From contig JAKBBA010000006.1 in assembly GCA_021808665.1 (NCBI GenBank), positions 40,937 through 104,936 of the forward strand: a stretch of DNA of 64,000 nt. The letters run 5' to 3'. Numbering within the stretch: position 1 is the stretch's first letter; the number at the start of each line of letters is the position of its first letter. The stretch is from Actinomycetes bacterium (lineage in GTDB: Bacteria; Actinomycetota; Acidimicrobiia; Acidimicrobiales; Palsa-688). Below, piece after piece: positions 1-7,404 of this stretch. The notes under the pieces are model-generated. The model saw nothing but the letters and a program-made list of their open reading frames with translations. It ran no database searches and had not been told where the DNA came from. The position numbers and the translations under genes are program-made.

Positions 1-39
1 GCTGACACGCCGCTTGGCGAACATCTCCCTTCGACTCAC
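1..39 (-). CDS. possible 5' end of a gene downstream of nusB (partial)
   Basis: A GTG at 39 overlaps the nusB stop codon as GTGA and opens a frame that runs off the window after 13 codons (VSRREMFAKRRVS). A second in-frame start is the ATG at 24. The overlap resembles the coupled gene junctions seen elsewhere in this window. Thirteen codons are too few to name a product. Confidence 0.3.
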   Translation of the reverse strand, partial: MSRREMFAKRRVS

Positions 40-440
40 GTCGATCGCCGGACATCGGCTGCTACCGACGCCAGGACCCCGTTCACAAAACGTGCAGACT
101 CGTCGGTCGAGTACTCCCCGGCGAGCTCTACGGCCTCGGAGAGGACCACGGCCGTCGGCACGTCGGGACGCTCCAAGAGCTCGTAGGTGGCGACACGCAA
201 AACGGCCCGGTCCACTGCGGGCATCCTGTCGAGCGCCCAGCCGATAGCGTGGCGGCTTATGAGGCTGTCGACCTCGGGGCTTTTGGCCTCTACGCCGCGC
301 ACCACCGCGCACGTGTAGTCGTCTGGGACGACAGGAAGGTCGTCGAGAACCGCCGACGGCGTCAGGGTCTTAGCCTCCGCCTCGTAGAGGAGCATGAGCG
401 CACGCTCGCGAGCTTCGCGCCGTGTGGCGGCCTCAGCCAA
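36..440 (-). CDS. nusB: transcription antitermination factor NusB
   Basis: NusB is an all-helical RNA-binding protein that, with NusE (ribosomal protein S10), forms the antitermination complex on boxA of rRNA leaders. The 134-residue product starts with a typical RREARERALMLLYEAE helix. It carries the conserved central and C-terminal stretches DRAVLRVATYELL and VVLSEAVELAGEYS, and ends with a helix containing FVNGVLASVA. Length and motif order are those of the family. It follows efp by 5 nt on the same strand, an arrangement common in actinobacteria, so the two are probably cotranscribed. Confidence 0.95.
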   Translation of the reverse strand: MAEAATRREARERALMLLYEAEAKTLTPSAVLDDLPVVPDDYTCAVVRGVEAKSPEVDSLISRHAIGWALDRMPAVDRAVLRVATYELLERPDVPTAVVLSEAVELAGEYSTDESARFVNGVLASVAADVRRST

Positions 441-445
441 GCCTC

Positions 446-1009
446 TCAGGCCCTGGTCAGGTATTCGCCGCTGCGGGTGTCCACCTTGATTCGCTCGCCG
501 ACGTTGACGAAAAGCGGCACCTGGAGCGAAAGGCCGGTCTCGAGGGTCGCAGGCTTCCTGGCCCCCGACACCCGGTCCCCTTGGACGCCTGGCTCGGTCT
601 CGGTGACGGTCAGCTCCACCGACGCTGGCAGGTCGACACCGACGATCTCCCCGTCGAAGAGCTGGATGACCGCTGCGTCACCCTCCTTGAGGTAGGACGC
701 CGCAGACCCGAGCGATCCTCGGGGCGCCTGCATCTGCTCGTAGTCGGAGGTGTCCATGAACACGTAGCTGTCCCCGTCGGGATAGAGGAACTGCATCTCC
801 CTCTTGTCGATGAGAGCTTGGTCGAGCTTTTCGTCCGCGCGGTAGGTGCGCTCGATGACCGCCCCGGTGCGGACGTTCTTGAGTTTCGTCCTGACGAACG
901 CCCCGCCCTTGCCGGGCTTGACGTGTTGGAACTCCACCACCGAGAAGAGCCCTTCGGGGAGGTTGAGGGACATCCCGTTCTTGAGGTCGTTGGTTGAAAC
1001 TGAAGGCAT
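446..1009 (-). CDS. efp: elongation factor P
   Basis: EF-P binds the ribosome between the P and E sites and relieves stalling at polyproline stretches. The 187-residue length is standard for the three-domain family. The domain I tip loop VKPGKGGAFVR places the lysine that is modified in some bacteria at K34; actinobacteria often leave it unmodified (family knowledge). The C-terminal OB domain ends with the signature VGERIKVDTRSGEYL. It lies between the Xaa-Pro peptidase gene (16 nt upstream) and nusB, a standard actinobacterial order. Confidence 0.97.
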   Translation of the reverse strand: MPSVSTNDLKNGMSLNLPEGLFSVVEFQHVKPGKGGAFVRTKLKNVRTGAVIERTYRADEKLDQALIDKREMQFLYPDGDSYVFMDTSDYEQMQAPRGSLGSAASYLKEGDAAVIQLFDGEIVGVDLPASVELTVTETEPGVQGDRVSGARKPATLETGLSLQVPLFVNVGERIKVDTRSGEYLTRA

Positions 1010-1024
1010 GGGTTACTTTCTTCC

Positions 1025-2119
1025 CTAGATCGATATTTTCGGGCTGAGCGTCAAGGGATGACAGCCGTCCTCGGTTACCACGACGGTATCCTCGATGCGA
1101 ACTCCGCCCACGCCGGGTAAGTACACGCCCGGCTCGACGGTGACGACATGTCCCGCTGCGAGTGTATCCCCAGAGCCGGCCGCCACCGACGGCGCCTCGT
1201 GGATGTCGAGTCCAACACCGTGGCCTGTGGAGTGCGCGAAGCGTTCCGCGAAGCCGGCGTCGGCGATGATATCCCTGCACACCCGGTCCACCTCGGCGGC
1301 GGGAACGCCAGGCCTGACCGCTGCGACGCCAGCGGCTTGGGCTTTCGCCACCACGCTCATAGCCCGGCGCAGCTGTGCATCGGCGGGCGGGGTAGCAGCC
1401 CAAACCGTGCGGGTCATGTCCGAGCAGTAGCCGTCGAAACGGGCTCCGAAGTCGACCACGACAGCCTCGCCGGCTCCGATCGTGCGACCACCGGGACGGT
1501 GATGGGGCTTCGCTGCGTTCGGTCCGGATGCGACGATCGTCTCGAAAGACGGCTCGGAAGCTCCCATTTCGCGCATCTCGAAGTCGAGCAGACGAGCGAA
1601 CGACGCCTCAGAGAGGCCGGCGCCGAGCTTCGGGAGCAGCTTTGCTAGAGCCGCGTCAGCTATACGGGCAGCCTCGCGCATCCGGTCCAGTTCCCCGGGG
1701 TCTTTGCGCACCCGCAGGGCTTCGACGCAACCCTCAGTGGGGACTAGGTCTACTTCGGGAAACCAGTCCTCCTGGAAGGCCTTGAACCTCGACCAGGTGA
1801 CGTTCGCCGCTTCCAGGCCGACGCTGCGACATCCGACCTCGTCGACGAAACGGGCCAGCGCCTCGCGTTGGCCTGCGAGCCCGGCAACTTCCAGCTCGAC
1901 GGGAGCTCCACAAGCGGAGATCTGCTCGGCCGCCTGGGTCTCGTAACGGCCGTCCGTGACTAGCAGCGCCCGCTCGGGTCCGACAGCGAGGAGACCGGCA
2001 GAGCCGGTGAAGCCCGAGAGGTAGCGGATGTTAGTCAAGGAAGACACCAGGAGAACCGAAAGTTCTTGTAGCTGCGAACGCAAAGCGCCGAGCCGCGAGG
2101 AGACGGCCATAGGTTGCAT
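1025..2119 (-). CDS. pepQ: M24 family Xaa-Pro aminopeptidase/dipeptidase
   Basis: This metallopeptidase (364 aa) is expected to cleave Xaa-Pro bonds in the cytoplasm. An N-terminal creatinase-like domain (about residues 8-130) is followed by the pita-bread M24 catalytic domain. The dinuclear metal ligands are visible: Asp in VVDFGARFDGYCSDMTRT, His in HSTGHGVGLDIHEAP, Glu in VEPGVYL and Glu in GVRIEDTVVV. The start is ATG 2119, with a second in-frame ATG at 2110. Its place directly upstream of efp matches other actinobacteria. Whether it acts as an aminopeptidase (PepP) or dipeptidase (PepQ) cannot be told from sequence. Confidence 0.9.
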   Translation of the reverse strand: MQPMAVSSRLGALRSQLQELSVLLVSSLTNIRYLSGFTGSAGLLAVGPERALLVTDGRYETQAAEQISACGAPVELEVAGLAGQREALARFVDEVGCRSVGLEAANVTWSRFKAFQEDWFPEVDLVPTEGCVEALRVRKDPGELDRMREAARIADAALAKLLPKLGAGLSEASFARLLDFEMREMGASEPSFETIVASGPNAAKPHHRPGGRTIGAGEAVVVDFGARFDGYCSDMTRTVWAATPPADAQLRRAMSVVAKAQAAGVAAVRPGVPAAEVDRVCRDIIADAGFAERFAHSTGHGVGLDIHEAPSVAAGSGDTLAAGHVVTVEPGVYLPGVGGVRIEDTVVVTEDGCHPLTLSPKISI

Positions 2120-2160
2120 ATGAGCATCTACAGTATCTCCGTGACCGCACGGACCATCCC

Positions 2161-2925
2161 GTGACAGCCGTCCTCGCCGTTGCGGCCGGGCTTTACGGGC
2201 TGGTCATAGGATCATTTTTGAACGTGGTGATCCACCGCGTCCCGTTACACCAATCGGTGGTAAGGCCGCCCTCGGCGTGCCCCGCCTGCGAGGGGCGTAT
2301 CGCCCCGCTCGACAACATCCCTCTCGTCTCATGGGTGGCGCTGAGGGGCCGCTGCAGGTCGTGCGGTGCTCCGATCTCGGCGCGATACCCCGCTGTGGAA
2401 GCGCTGACCGCTTTGGCGTTCGTCGCAACCTCCTTGCGTTTCGGGTGGAGCGCCACGCTGCCCGCTGAGATCATCTTCGTAGCCGGTCTCGTCGCCCTCT
2501 CGTTCATCGACTACGACCACATGCTGCTCCCCAAGGTGGTCGTATACCCCCTCGGCGGTCTCGTCCTCGCCGGCCTGGTCGCTGCTGCGGCCTACGACGG
2601 CAGCTGGAAGCGGCTGGAAGTGGCACTTGCCTGCGCGGCGGTCGAGTTCGGCTTGCTGTTCGCCCTGAACGCAGCGAGCCCTCGCTCTCTCGGCTTCGGG
2701 GACGTCCGCTTCGGCCCGGTCATCGCTTTAGCGCTCGGCTGGCTAGGCTGGCGTTACGCTCTCGCCGGTTTCTTCGCCGCAAACCTCCTCGGCGCCGGGG
2801 TGGGAATAGCTCTCATAGCGCTGCGAAAGGCCGACCGGCGCACGCCGATCCCCTTCGGGGTGTTCCTCTCCGCCGGTGCGTTCTTCGTGCTCATGCTGGG
2901 CGGGGCGTTTCACTACCCCGCCTGA
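2161..2925 (+). CDS. pilD: type IV prepilin peptidase / N-methyltransferase PilD
   Basis: PilD is a membrane aspartyl protease that removes the leader of type IV pilins after glycine and usually N-methylates the new N-terminus. The 254-aa product begins with the family signature GLYGLVIGSFLNVVIHRVP. It keeps the four-cysteine zinc motif C40-x2-C43...C65-x2-C68 linked to methyltransferase activity, and has the catalytic aspartates in FIDYDHMLLP (about 117-119) and LGFGDVRFG (D180). About eight hydrophobic segments follow. It starts at GTG 2161, only 41 nt from the divergent peptidase gene. Its likely substrate, the pilin at 9323-9868, lies 7 kb away on the other strand. Confidence 0.95.
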   Translation: MTAVLAVAAGLYGLVIGSFLNVVIHRVPLHQSVVRPPSACPACEGRIAPLDNIPLVSWVALRGRCRSCGAPISARYPAVEALTALAFVATSLRFGWSATLPAEIIFVAGLVALSFIDYDHMLLPKVVVYPLGGLVLAGLVAAAAYDGSWKRLEVALACAAVEFGLLFALNAASPRSLGFGDVRFGPVIALALGWLGWRYALAGFFAANLLGAGVGIALIALRKADRRTPIPFGVFLSAGAFFVLMLGGAFHYPA

Positions 2926-4217
2926 AGTATCTCGCTTGGGCGCCTCGCCCCCGTCAGGCCAGCTCGGGCGAGGCGCCACTTTTCGGCGGCGGCGCCGCTG
3001 CGGGTGAGGCTGGCAAAGCACAACGCTCCGGTGGTGGCGACGACCGCCATCTCCAGCCAGGGGGGGAGCAAACCGCCGAGGAGGCTTCCGGTCGAGCTCA
3101 GGTACAAAAGGCATGCCCCGACGCACAGAGTCGCGAAACGCTTGGTCGCTCCCTGCGTTGTGAGCGCCCCGGCGACGACCACCAACACGACCGCCGGCGC
3201 AAAATAGTACGGCCAGTACTCGACTTCGAAGAAGCCGCGTGCGAACATCGCTACGCTCAATGCCACCGTCACCGAGCTCGGATCACGGCGATTCCTGACG
3301 AACCAGCCGGCAGCGACAGCGACGACGACCGCCAACGACCGGGTCGTCGATCCCGCCACCATGTGCTGGGTGCCGTAGACGGTGGATATGAGAAACTTCG
3401 GAGCGAGACCCCACCACGGCAGGTGCTGGCCGATGTCGGGCATAGGCTGGCGGAGTAGGTCCACTGAAGCCTGGTGGAAGTCGACAGCGAGCAGGGTGAC
3501 TCCTAGGACGGCCGGGGCTGCGGCCGTCCTAGCCAGCGTCCTCAGCCTGACTCCCGGCGGGGAGGCAGCGACGAGCACCGGGATCGCGAGGCCCGCCCAG
3601 GTCTGCATCAAGACAGCGAAGCCCAGCGCCACCGCAGCCCCGGCGAAGTGACCCCGAAAGGCAAGAGCGAAGCTCAAGCACACGAAGGCGAGCGCGAGCA
3701 TGTCCTCAGGGTGCCCTTCGAACCCCGGAGTCGGTCCCACTACTGCCACCGCCACCGCCAGGGTTATCAGCTTGCGCCTGGCGGCGTTCACCTGGAGAGT
3801 CTCTGCAAGGTAGTCGACGCCGAGCACCGCTGTCGCTCCGCACAGGAAGAAGAACGGTCCGCTCACGAGCCACATCGAAGGCTTGTCCAGTGGTATCGGA
3901 TACGAGGTGACCAGCCCAAAGTGCCCGCCAAGCGCTACGACCGGGGCGTAGAGGTACACGAAGCCGGGCAACGCAGCAAACCACGGGTTCGCGGAGAAGA
4001 CGAAGCCGGCGCCTCCGTTCCAGGAGTACTGAGCTGCGTTGGTAGTGGTCCAGACGTCCCGGCTCATGATCCACTGGCTCGGCACCCCGAGCACGTAGGG
4101 CATCCCGAAGCTCATCCAGGCCGCCACCGTAACGCCGAGCAGGTACATCAGCGCCGCCCATCGCCAACCTTCCCAATGCAAGGGACGTACCGCGCCCCGA
4201 GTCGACTCCAAGGTCAT
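2913..4217 (-). CDS. polytopic membrane protein, GT87/DUF2029-like
   Basis: This 434-aa protein has about ten hydrophobic segments separated by short charged loops. A soluble loop near residues 45-75 is rich in aromatic residues, and the C-terminus is Arg-rich. The stretch GHPEDMLALAFVCLSFALA resembles polyprenol-phosphate-dependent GT-C/GT87 mannosyltransferase-like proteins of actinobacteria, but I see no decisive acidic catalytic motif, so the assignment is tentative. It follows aroB after 48 nt and converges on pilD, overlapping its 3' end by 13 nt. No specific substrate can be inferred. Confidence 0.6.
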   Translation of the reverse strand: MTLESTRGAVRPLHWEGWRWAALMYLLGVTVAAWMSFGMPYVLGVPSQWIMSRDVWTTTNAAQYSWNGGAGFVFSANPWFAALPGFVYLYAPVVALGGHFGLVTSYPIPLDKPSMWLVSGPFFFLCGATAVLGVDYLAETLQVNAARRKLITLAVAVAVVGPTPGFEGHPEDMLALAFVCLSFALAFRGHFAGAAVALGFAVLMQTWAGLAIPVLVAASPPGVRLRTLARTAAAPAVLGVTLLAVDFHQASVDLLRQPMPDIGQHLPWWGLAPKFLISTVYGTQHMVAGSTTRSLAVVVAVAAGWFVRNRRDPSSVTVALSVAMFARGFFEVEYWPYYFAPAVVLVVVAGALTTQGATKRFATLCVGACLLYLSSTGSLLGGLLPPWLEMAVVATTGALCFASLTRSGAAAEKWRLARAGLTGARRPSEILQAG

Positions 4218-4265
4218 ACGGAAGTATCGGACTCCAAGGCGGCGAGGGTTAGGCCCGAGCGCCCT

Positions 4266-5279
4266 CTAGGGCAGGAGGTCTGCGAGGGTCTCTTCGACGG
4301 CCCGTTGGTCGACACCGTCGACGACTTCCAACCCCTCCGGACCGTCGAGAATGAACGTCAGGCCGCCGTCGGCCGACTTCTTGTCCCGCCGCATGAGCGC
4401 CACCAGGTCGTCCGGCCGGCGCTGGCGCTGCGGCCGAACCGCTAGGCCGTAGCCGGCGACGACCTGTTCGTGCAGTGCCACCCTGGCGTCGTCGATGCGC
4501 CCGAGTCGCCGGGCGAGGTGAGCTGCGAAGACCATTCCCACCCCGACGGCTTCCCCGTGGGTCAGCTCGTAGCTCCCGCTGGTCTCCAAGGCGTGACCGA
4601 GCGTGTGGCCGTAATTGAGAAGAGCCCTCCGACCCGACTCTCGCTCGTCGAAGCCGACCACTTCCGCCTTGGCTCGAACGCACGCAGCTACAGCGTCGTC
4701 GAGTCCCATGTCTTCCAGGCCCTCGACGCCCAAGAAGCGGTACTTGGCCATCTCCCCCAAGCCGCTGCGGCGCTCCCGGTCAGGGAGCGTATCGAGGGTC
4801 TCCGTGTCGCACACGACCCCTACCGGCTGCCAGAAGGCACCAACGAGGTTCTTGCCTTCCGGAAGGTTTACACCGGTCTTGCCGCCGATGGCGGCGTCGA
4901 TCTGGGCGAGGAGAGTCGTGGCTACGTGCACCACGGCGACACCGCGGTGATACACAGCCGCGGCAAAGCCACCAACATCTGTGACGACCCCTCCGCCAAC
5001 GGCGACGACCACGTCCCCGCGGTGCAGCCCCCACCCGGCGAAACCTCGGCAGAGGGACTCCACCGTGGCGATCTCCTTGGCCGTCTCGTCCCCGCCTATC
5101 AGGAACGTCTTCTGCTCGATGCCTGTCTCGACGCTCCACGGGATCTGCTCTTGGGTCACCAGGGCCGCCTTGCGGGCACCTGAGGGTATCAACCCGCCTA
5201 AGCGGGCGCGCGCTCCCCTGCCGACCACGACCGGGTAGCTACGCTCCCCAAGGTCGACTCGGACTTCGTTGAAACCCAC
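4266..5279 (-). CDS. aroB: 3-dehydroquinate synthase
   Basis: AroB converts DAHP to 3-dehydroquinate, the second step of the shikimate pathway, using NAD and a divalent metal. The 337-aa product has the nucleotide-binding segment GGGVVTDVGGFAAAVYHRG and the conserved GGKTGVNLPEGKNLVGAFWQP. The metal-binding histidines lie in LLNYGHTLGHALE. It starts four nucleotides after the aroC stop, so aroC-aroB form an operon. Shikimate kinase (aroK) and dehydroquinate dehydratase (aroQ), often neighbours of this pair, are not in the window. Confidence 0.96.
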   Translation of the reverse strand: MGFNEVRVDLGERSYPVVVGRGARARLGGLIPSGARKAALVTQEQIPWSVETGIEQKTFLIGGDETAKEIATVESLCRGFAGWGLHRGDVVVAVGGGVVTDVGGFAAAVYHRGVAVVHVATTLLAQIDAAIGGKTGVNLPEGKNLVGAFWQPVGVVCDTETLDTLPDRERRSGLGEMAKYRFLGVEGLEDMGLDDAVAACVRAKAEVVGFDERESGRRALLNYGHTLGHALETSGSYELTHGEAVGVGMVFAAHLARRLGRIDDARVALHEQVVAGYGLAVRPQRQRRPDDLVALMRRDKKSADGGLTFILDGPEGLEVVDGVDQRAVEETLADLLP

Positions 5280-5283
5280 CCGC

Positions 5284-6480
5284 TCAGGTCCTGGCGCCAG
5301 CCACGTCGAGGTTGGCGAGGTAGGAGTCGTGATTGCGGCGGAACTCCCCTACAGAGTCACCGCCGAACTTGCGCAGCGCCTCCCCGGCGAGGACGAGAGC
5401 CATCATCGTCTCTGCGACGACACCCATCGCGGGTACCGCTGTGACGTCGGTGCGCTCCTTGAACGACACCGTCTCCTGCTTGGTCACCACGTCCACGGTC
5501 TTTAGAACCGGACGGTTGAGAGTGGCCAGCGGCTTCATCGCCACGCGGGCGACTACCGGCTCGCCGTTGGAGATGCCCCCTTCGATACCTCCGCTTCTGT
5601 TGGTCTGCCTGCGGTAGCCACCGCCGCTGGTCGTGTCAGCGCTCGGAGCTCCACCTTCCCAGGAGATCGCGTCGTGAGCCTCAGAACCTCGCCTTCCAGC
5701 ACCTTGGGTCGCTTCGCCAATCTCGACACCTTTGACCGCCTGGATGCTCAACATGGCCTGTCCTAACAGGCCGTCGAGCTTTCGGTCCCAGTGCACGTGG
5801 CTGCCTATTCCGACGGGCACCCCGTAGGCGATCACCTCGGCCACGCCACCGAGCGAATCACCTACCTTGGCCGCCGCCTTGATCTCGGCGACCATCGACT
5901 CCGCCGCTGAGGGGTCGAAGCAGCGAACCTCCGACGCGTCTACTTTGTCCAGGTCGTCGGGGCCTGGCCGTTCGTCGCTGGGCGAGCACGCACTGCCGAT
6001 CTGCACCACGTGACTGACGACCGTCACCCCGATCTCGGCCAAAAGTGCTTTCGCAAGCGCACCGGCGGCCACTCGCGCAGCGGTCTCCCTGGCCGACGCC
6101 CTCTCTAGGACGTCCCTGGCGTCGGAGAAAGCGTACTTCTGCATTCCCGGCAGGTCGGCGTGACCGGGGCGCGGCTGGTGCAAAGGCTTGGAGGTGACGC
6201 CCGGAGCGGGAGACATCTCCTCGGTCCACTTGGGCCACTCGGTGTTGGCGATCTCCACCGCTACGGGCGAGCCGAGAGTGCGGCCGTGGCGTACACCGGC
6301 CAGAAGGGTGAGCTCGTCCGCCTCGAAGCGCATTCGCGGTCCCCTGCCGAAACCGAGCCTTCGGCGACCCAACTCGGCTCCGATCATCTCTGCGGTCACT
6401 TCAAGGCCCGCCGGGAGGCCCTCCACGATCACGACGAGGCCTTTGCCGTGCGACTCGCCGGCGGTCAAAAAACGCAGCAC
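5284..6480 (-). CDS. aroC: chorismate synthase
   Basis: AroC removes phosphate from EPSP to make chorismate and needs reduced FMN. The N-terminal signature LRFLTAGESHGKGLVVIVEG, the FMN-site segment RASARETAARVAAGA and the C-terminal GEALRKFGGDSVGEF are intact. The length (398 aa) is typical of the larger actinobacterial form. Translation starts at GTG 6480. It is transcribed with aroB (4-nt gap) and lies 93 nt downstream of the last small pilus-locus gene, with no hairpin between them, so readthrough from the pilus operon is possible. Confidence 0.97.
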   Translation of the reverse strand: MLRFLTAGESHGKGLVVIVEGLPAGLEVTAEMIGAELGRRRLGFGRGPRMRFEADELTLLAGVRHGRTLGSPVAVEIANTEWPKWTEEMSPAPGVTSKPLHQPRPGHADLPGMQKYAFSDARDVLERASARETAARVAAGALAKALLAEIGVTVVSHVVQIGSACSPSDERPGPDDLDKVDASEVRCFDPSAAESMVAEIKAAAKVGDSLGGVAEVIAYGVPVGIGSHVHWDRKLDGLLGQAMLSIQAVKGVEIGEATQGAGRRGSEAHDAISWEGGAPSADTTSGGGYRRQTNRSGGIEGGISNGEPVVARVAMKPLATLNRPVLKTVDVVTKQETVSFKERTDVTAVPAMGVVAETMMALVLAGEALRKFGGDSVGEFRRNHDSYLANLDVAGART

Positions 6481-6573
6481 AACCTACGATCCTAGTCGCC
6501 CGCCTATCGTCAGCCTAAAGCCGGGACGGATCCTGGCGTAGCCTCCACAAAAGGAGAGGCGAGCCGAGCCCTG

Positions 6574-6822
6574 TCAGCCGAACGGGTTCCGGGAGCTGAT
6601 CGGAAGACCACCGGGTACGGTCGTCGTGGTCGTAGAGGGGACCGACTTGGGTGCGGCAGTCTTGGCTACAGCTGGTGGGCTCACGGAGGCTGTCGCGCTC
6701 GTGTTGTGATGAAGCTCCTTGGTCCAGATGACGAAGCCTGCGACGAACACCAGCACGGTTAGCGCTACGACGCTTGCGTACCTACGCCAGGCTGGCATCG
6801 GGGATTTGGTCGAGTCGATCAT
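6574..6822 (-). CDS. small single-pass membrane protein at the end of the pilus operon
   Basis: The 82-aa product has a short basic N-terminus, one membrane segment (about residues 14-32, ASVVALTVLVFVAGFVIW), then a Ser/Thr/Pro-rich stretch with five consecutive threonines, ending in SSRNPFG. This topology (N-in, C-out) and its place 15 nt after pilO suggest a pilus assembly accessory in the position where diderm bacteria have pilP. The C-terminal NPFG recalls the RDPF-type ends of such proteins. I see no recognised family, so the role is inferred from context only. Confidence 0.65.
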   Translation of the reverse strand: MIDSTKSPMPAWRRYASVVALTVLVFVAGFVIWTKELHHNTSATASVSPPAVAKTAAPKSVPSTTTTTVPGGLPISSRNPFG

Positions 6823-6837
6823 GTCGTCAGCTCCAGT

Positions 6838-7404
6838 TCAGGGGGCGTAGAAGACTTGGGTGGATAACGAAGCTGTAAGCTGACCGTTGGTGCCCGACGA
6901 TATCGACACGCCCTGTATAACCATGCTGCGCTGCAGGTTCGTAAGACCTGACATGAAGCTTGTCAGCTGCCCGTAGGTGCCGGAAGCCGCCATAGTCACC
7001 GGTATTTCCTGCAGGCCTGTCGTCGAGGTCGCCGGCGCCGAAGACGACTGGGTCCCCGTAGCGGATTGAGGTGGGCTCGGGGTGACCGTCGTCAGCTCAG
7101 TTCCAGTCGAAGTGGCCAGGGCGTGAAGTTGGTCGAGAAGTCCACGCAGGTTCTCGGTGGTCGGGACCGCTTGGTCGAGGCTTGCGAGCTGGGCCTTGTC
7201 GGCGGGGATGTGCGCCTCCAAGGCCTGAAGCGACGCCACCTGCGAGTCGAGCTTGCTCACCTGGCTCGCAGCTGAAGCGTACGACTTGTGAGCCGAGGCA
7301 ATCTTGGCGCTCGACGGCCGGTAGATTGCGAGATACCACGCTGCGGCTAGTACGACCACAGCCACAGCCGCGAGGCTGTAGAGCTTGCGGGTGGACACGG
7401 TCAC
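6838..7404 (-). CDS. pilO: type IV pilus inner-membrane protein PilO
   Basis: PilO dimerises with PilN in the membrane and links the cytoplasmic PilM ring to the pilus alignment complex. The 188-aa product has one membrane segment near residues 10-28, a predicted coiled coil from about 35 to 90 (Ser/Ala/Gln-rich with Leu spacing) and a C-terminal ferredoxin-like region. A Ser/Thr-rich insertion lies around residues 110-130. Its ATG overlaps the stop of the pilM-pilN fusion by 4 nt, which implies translational coupling. Confidence 0.85.
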   Translation of the reverse strand: MTVSTRKLYSLAAVAVVVLAAAWYLAIYRPSSAKIASAHKSYASAASQVSKLDSQVASLQALEAHIPADKAQLASLDQAVPTTENLRGLLDQLHALATSTGTELTTVTPSPPQSATGTQSSSAPATSTTGLQEIPVTMAASGTYGQLTSFMSGLTNLQRSMVIQGVSISSGTNGQLTASLSTQVFYAP

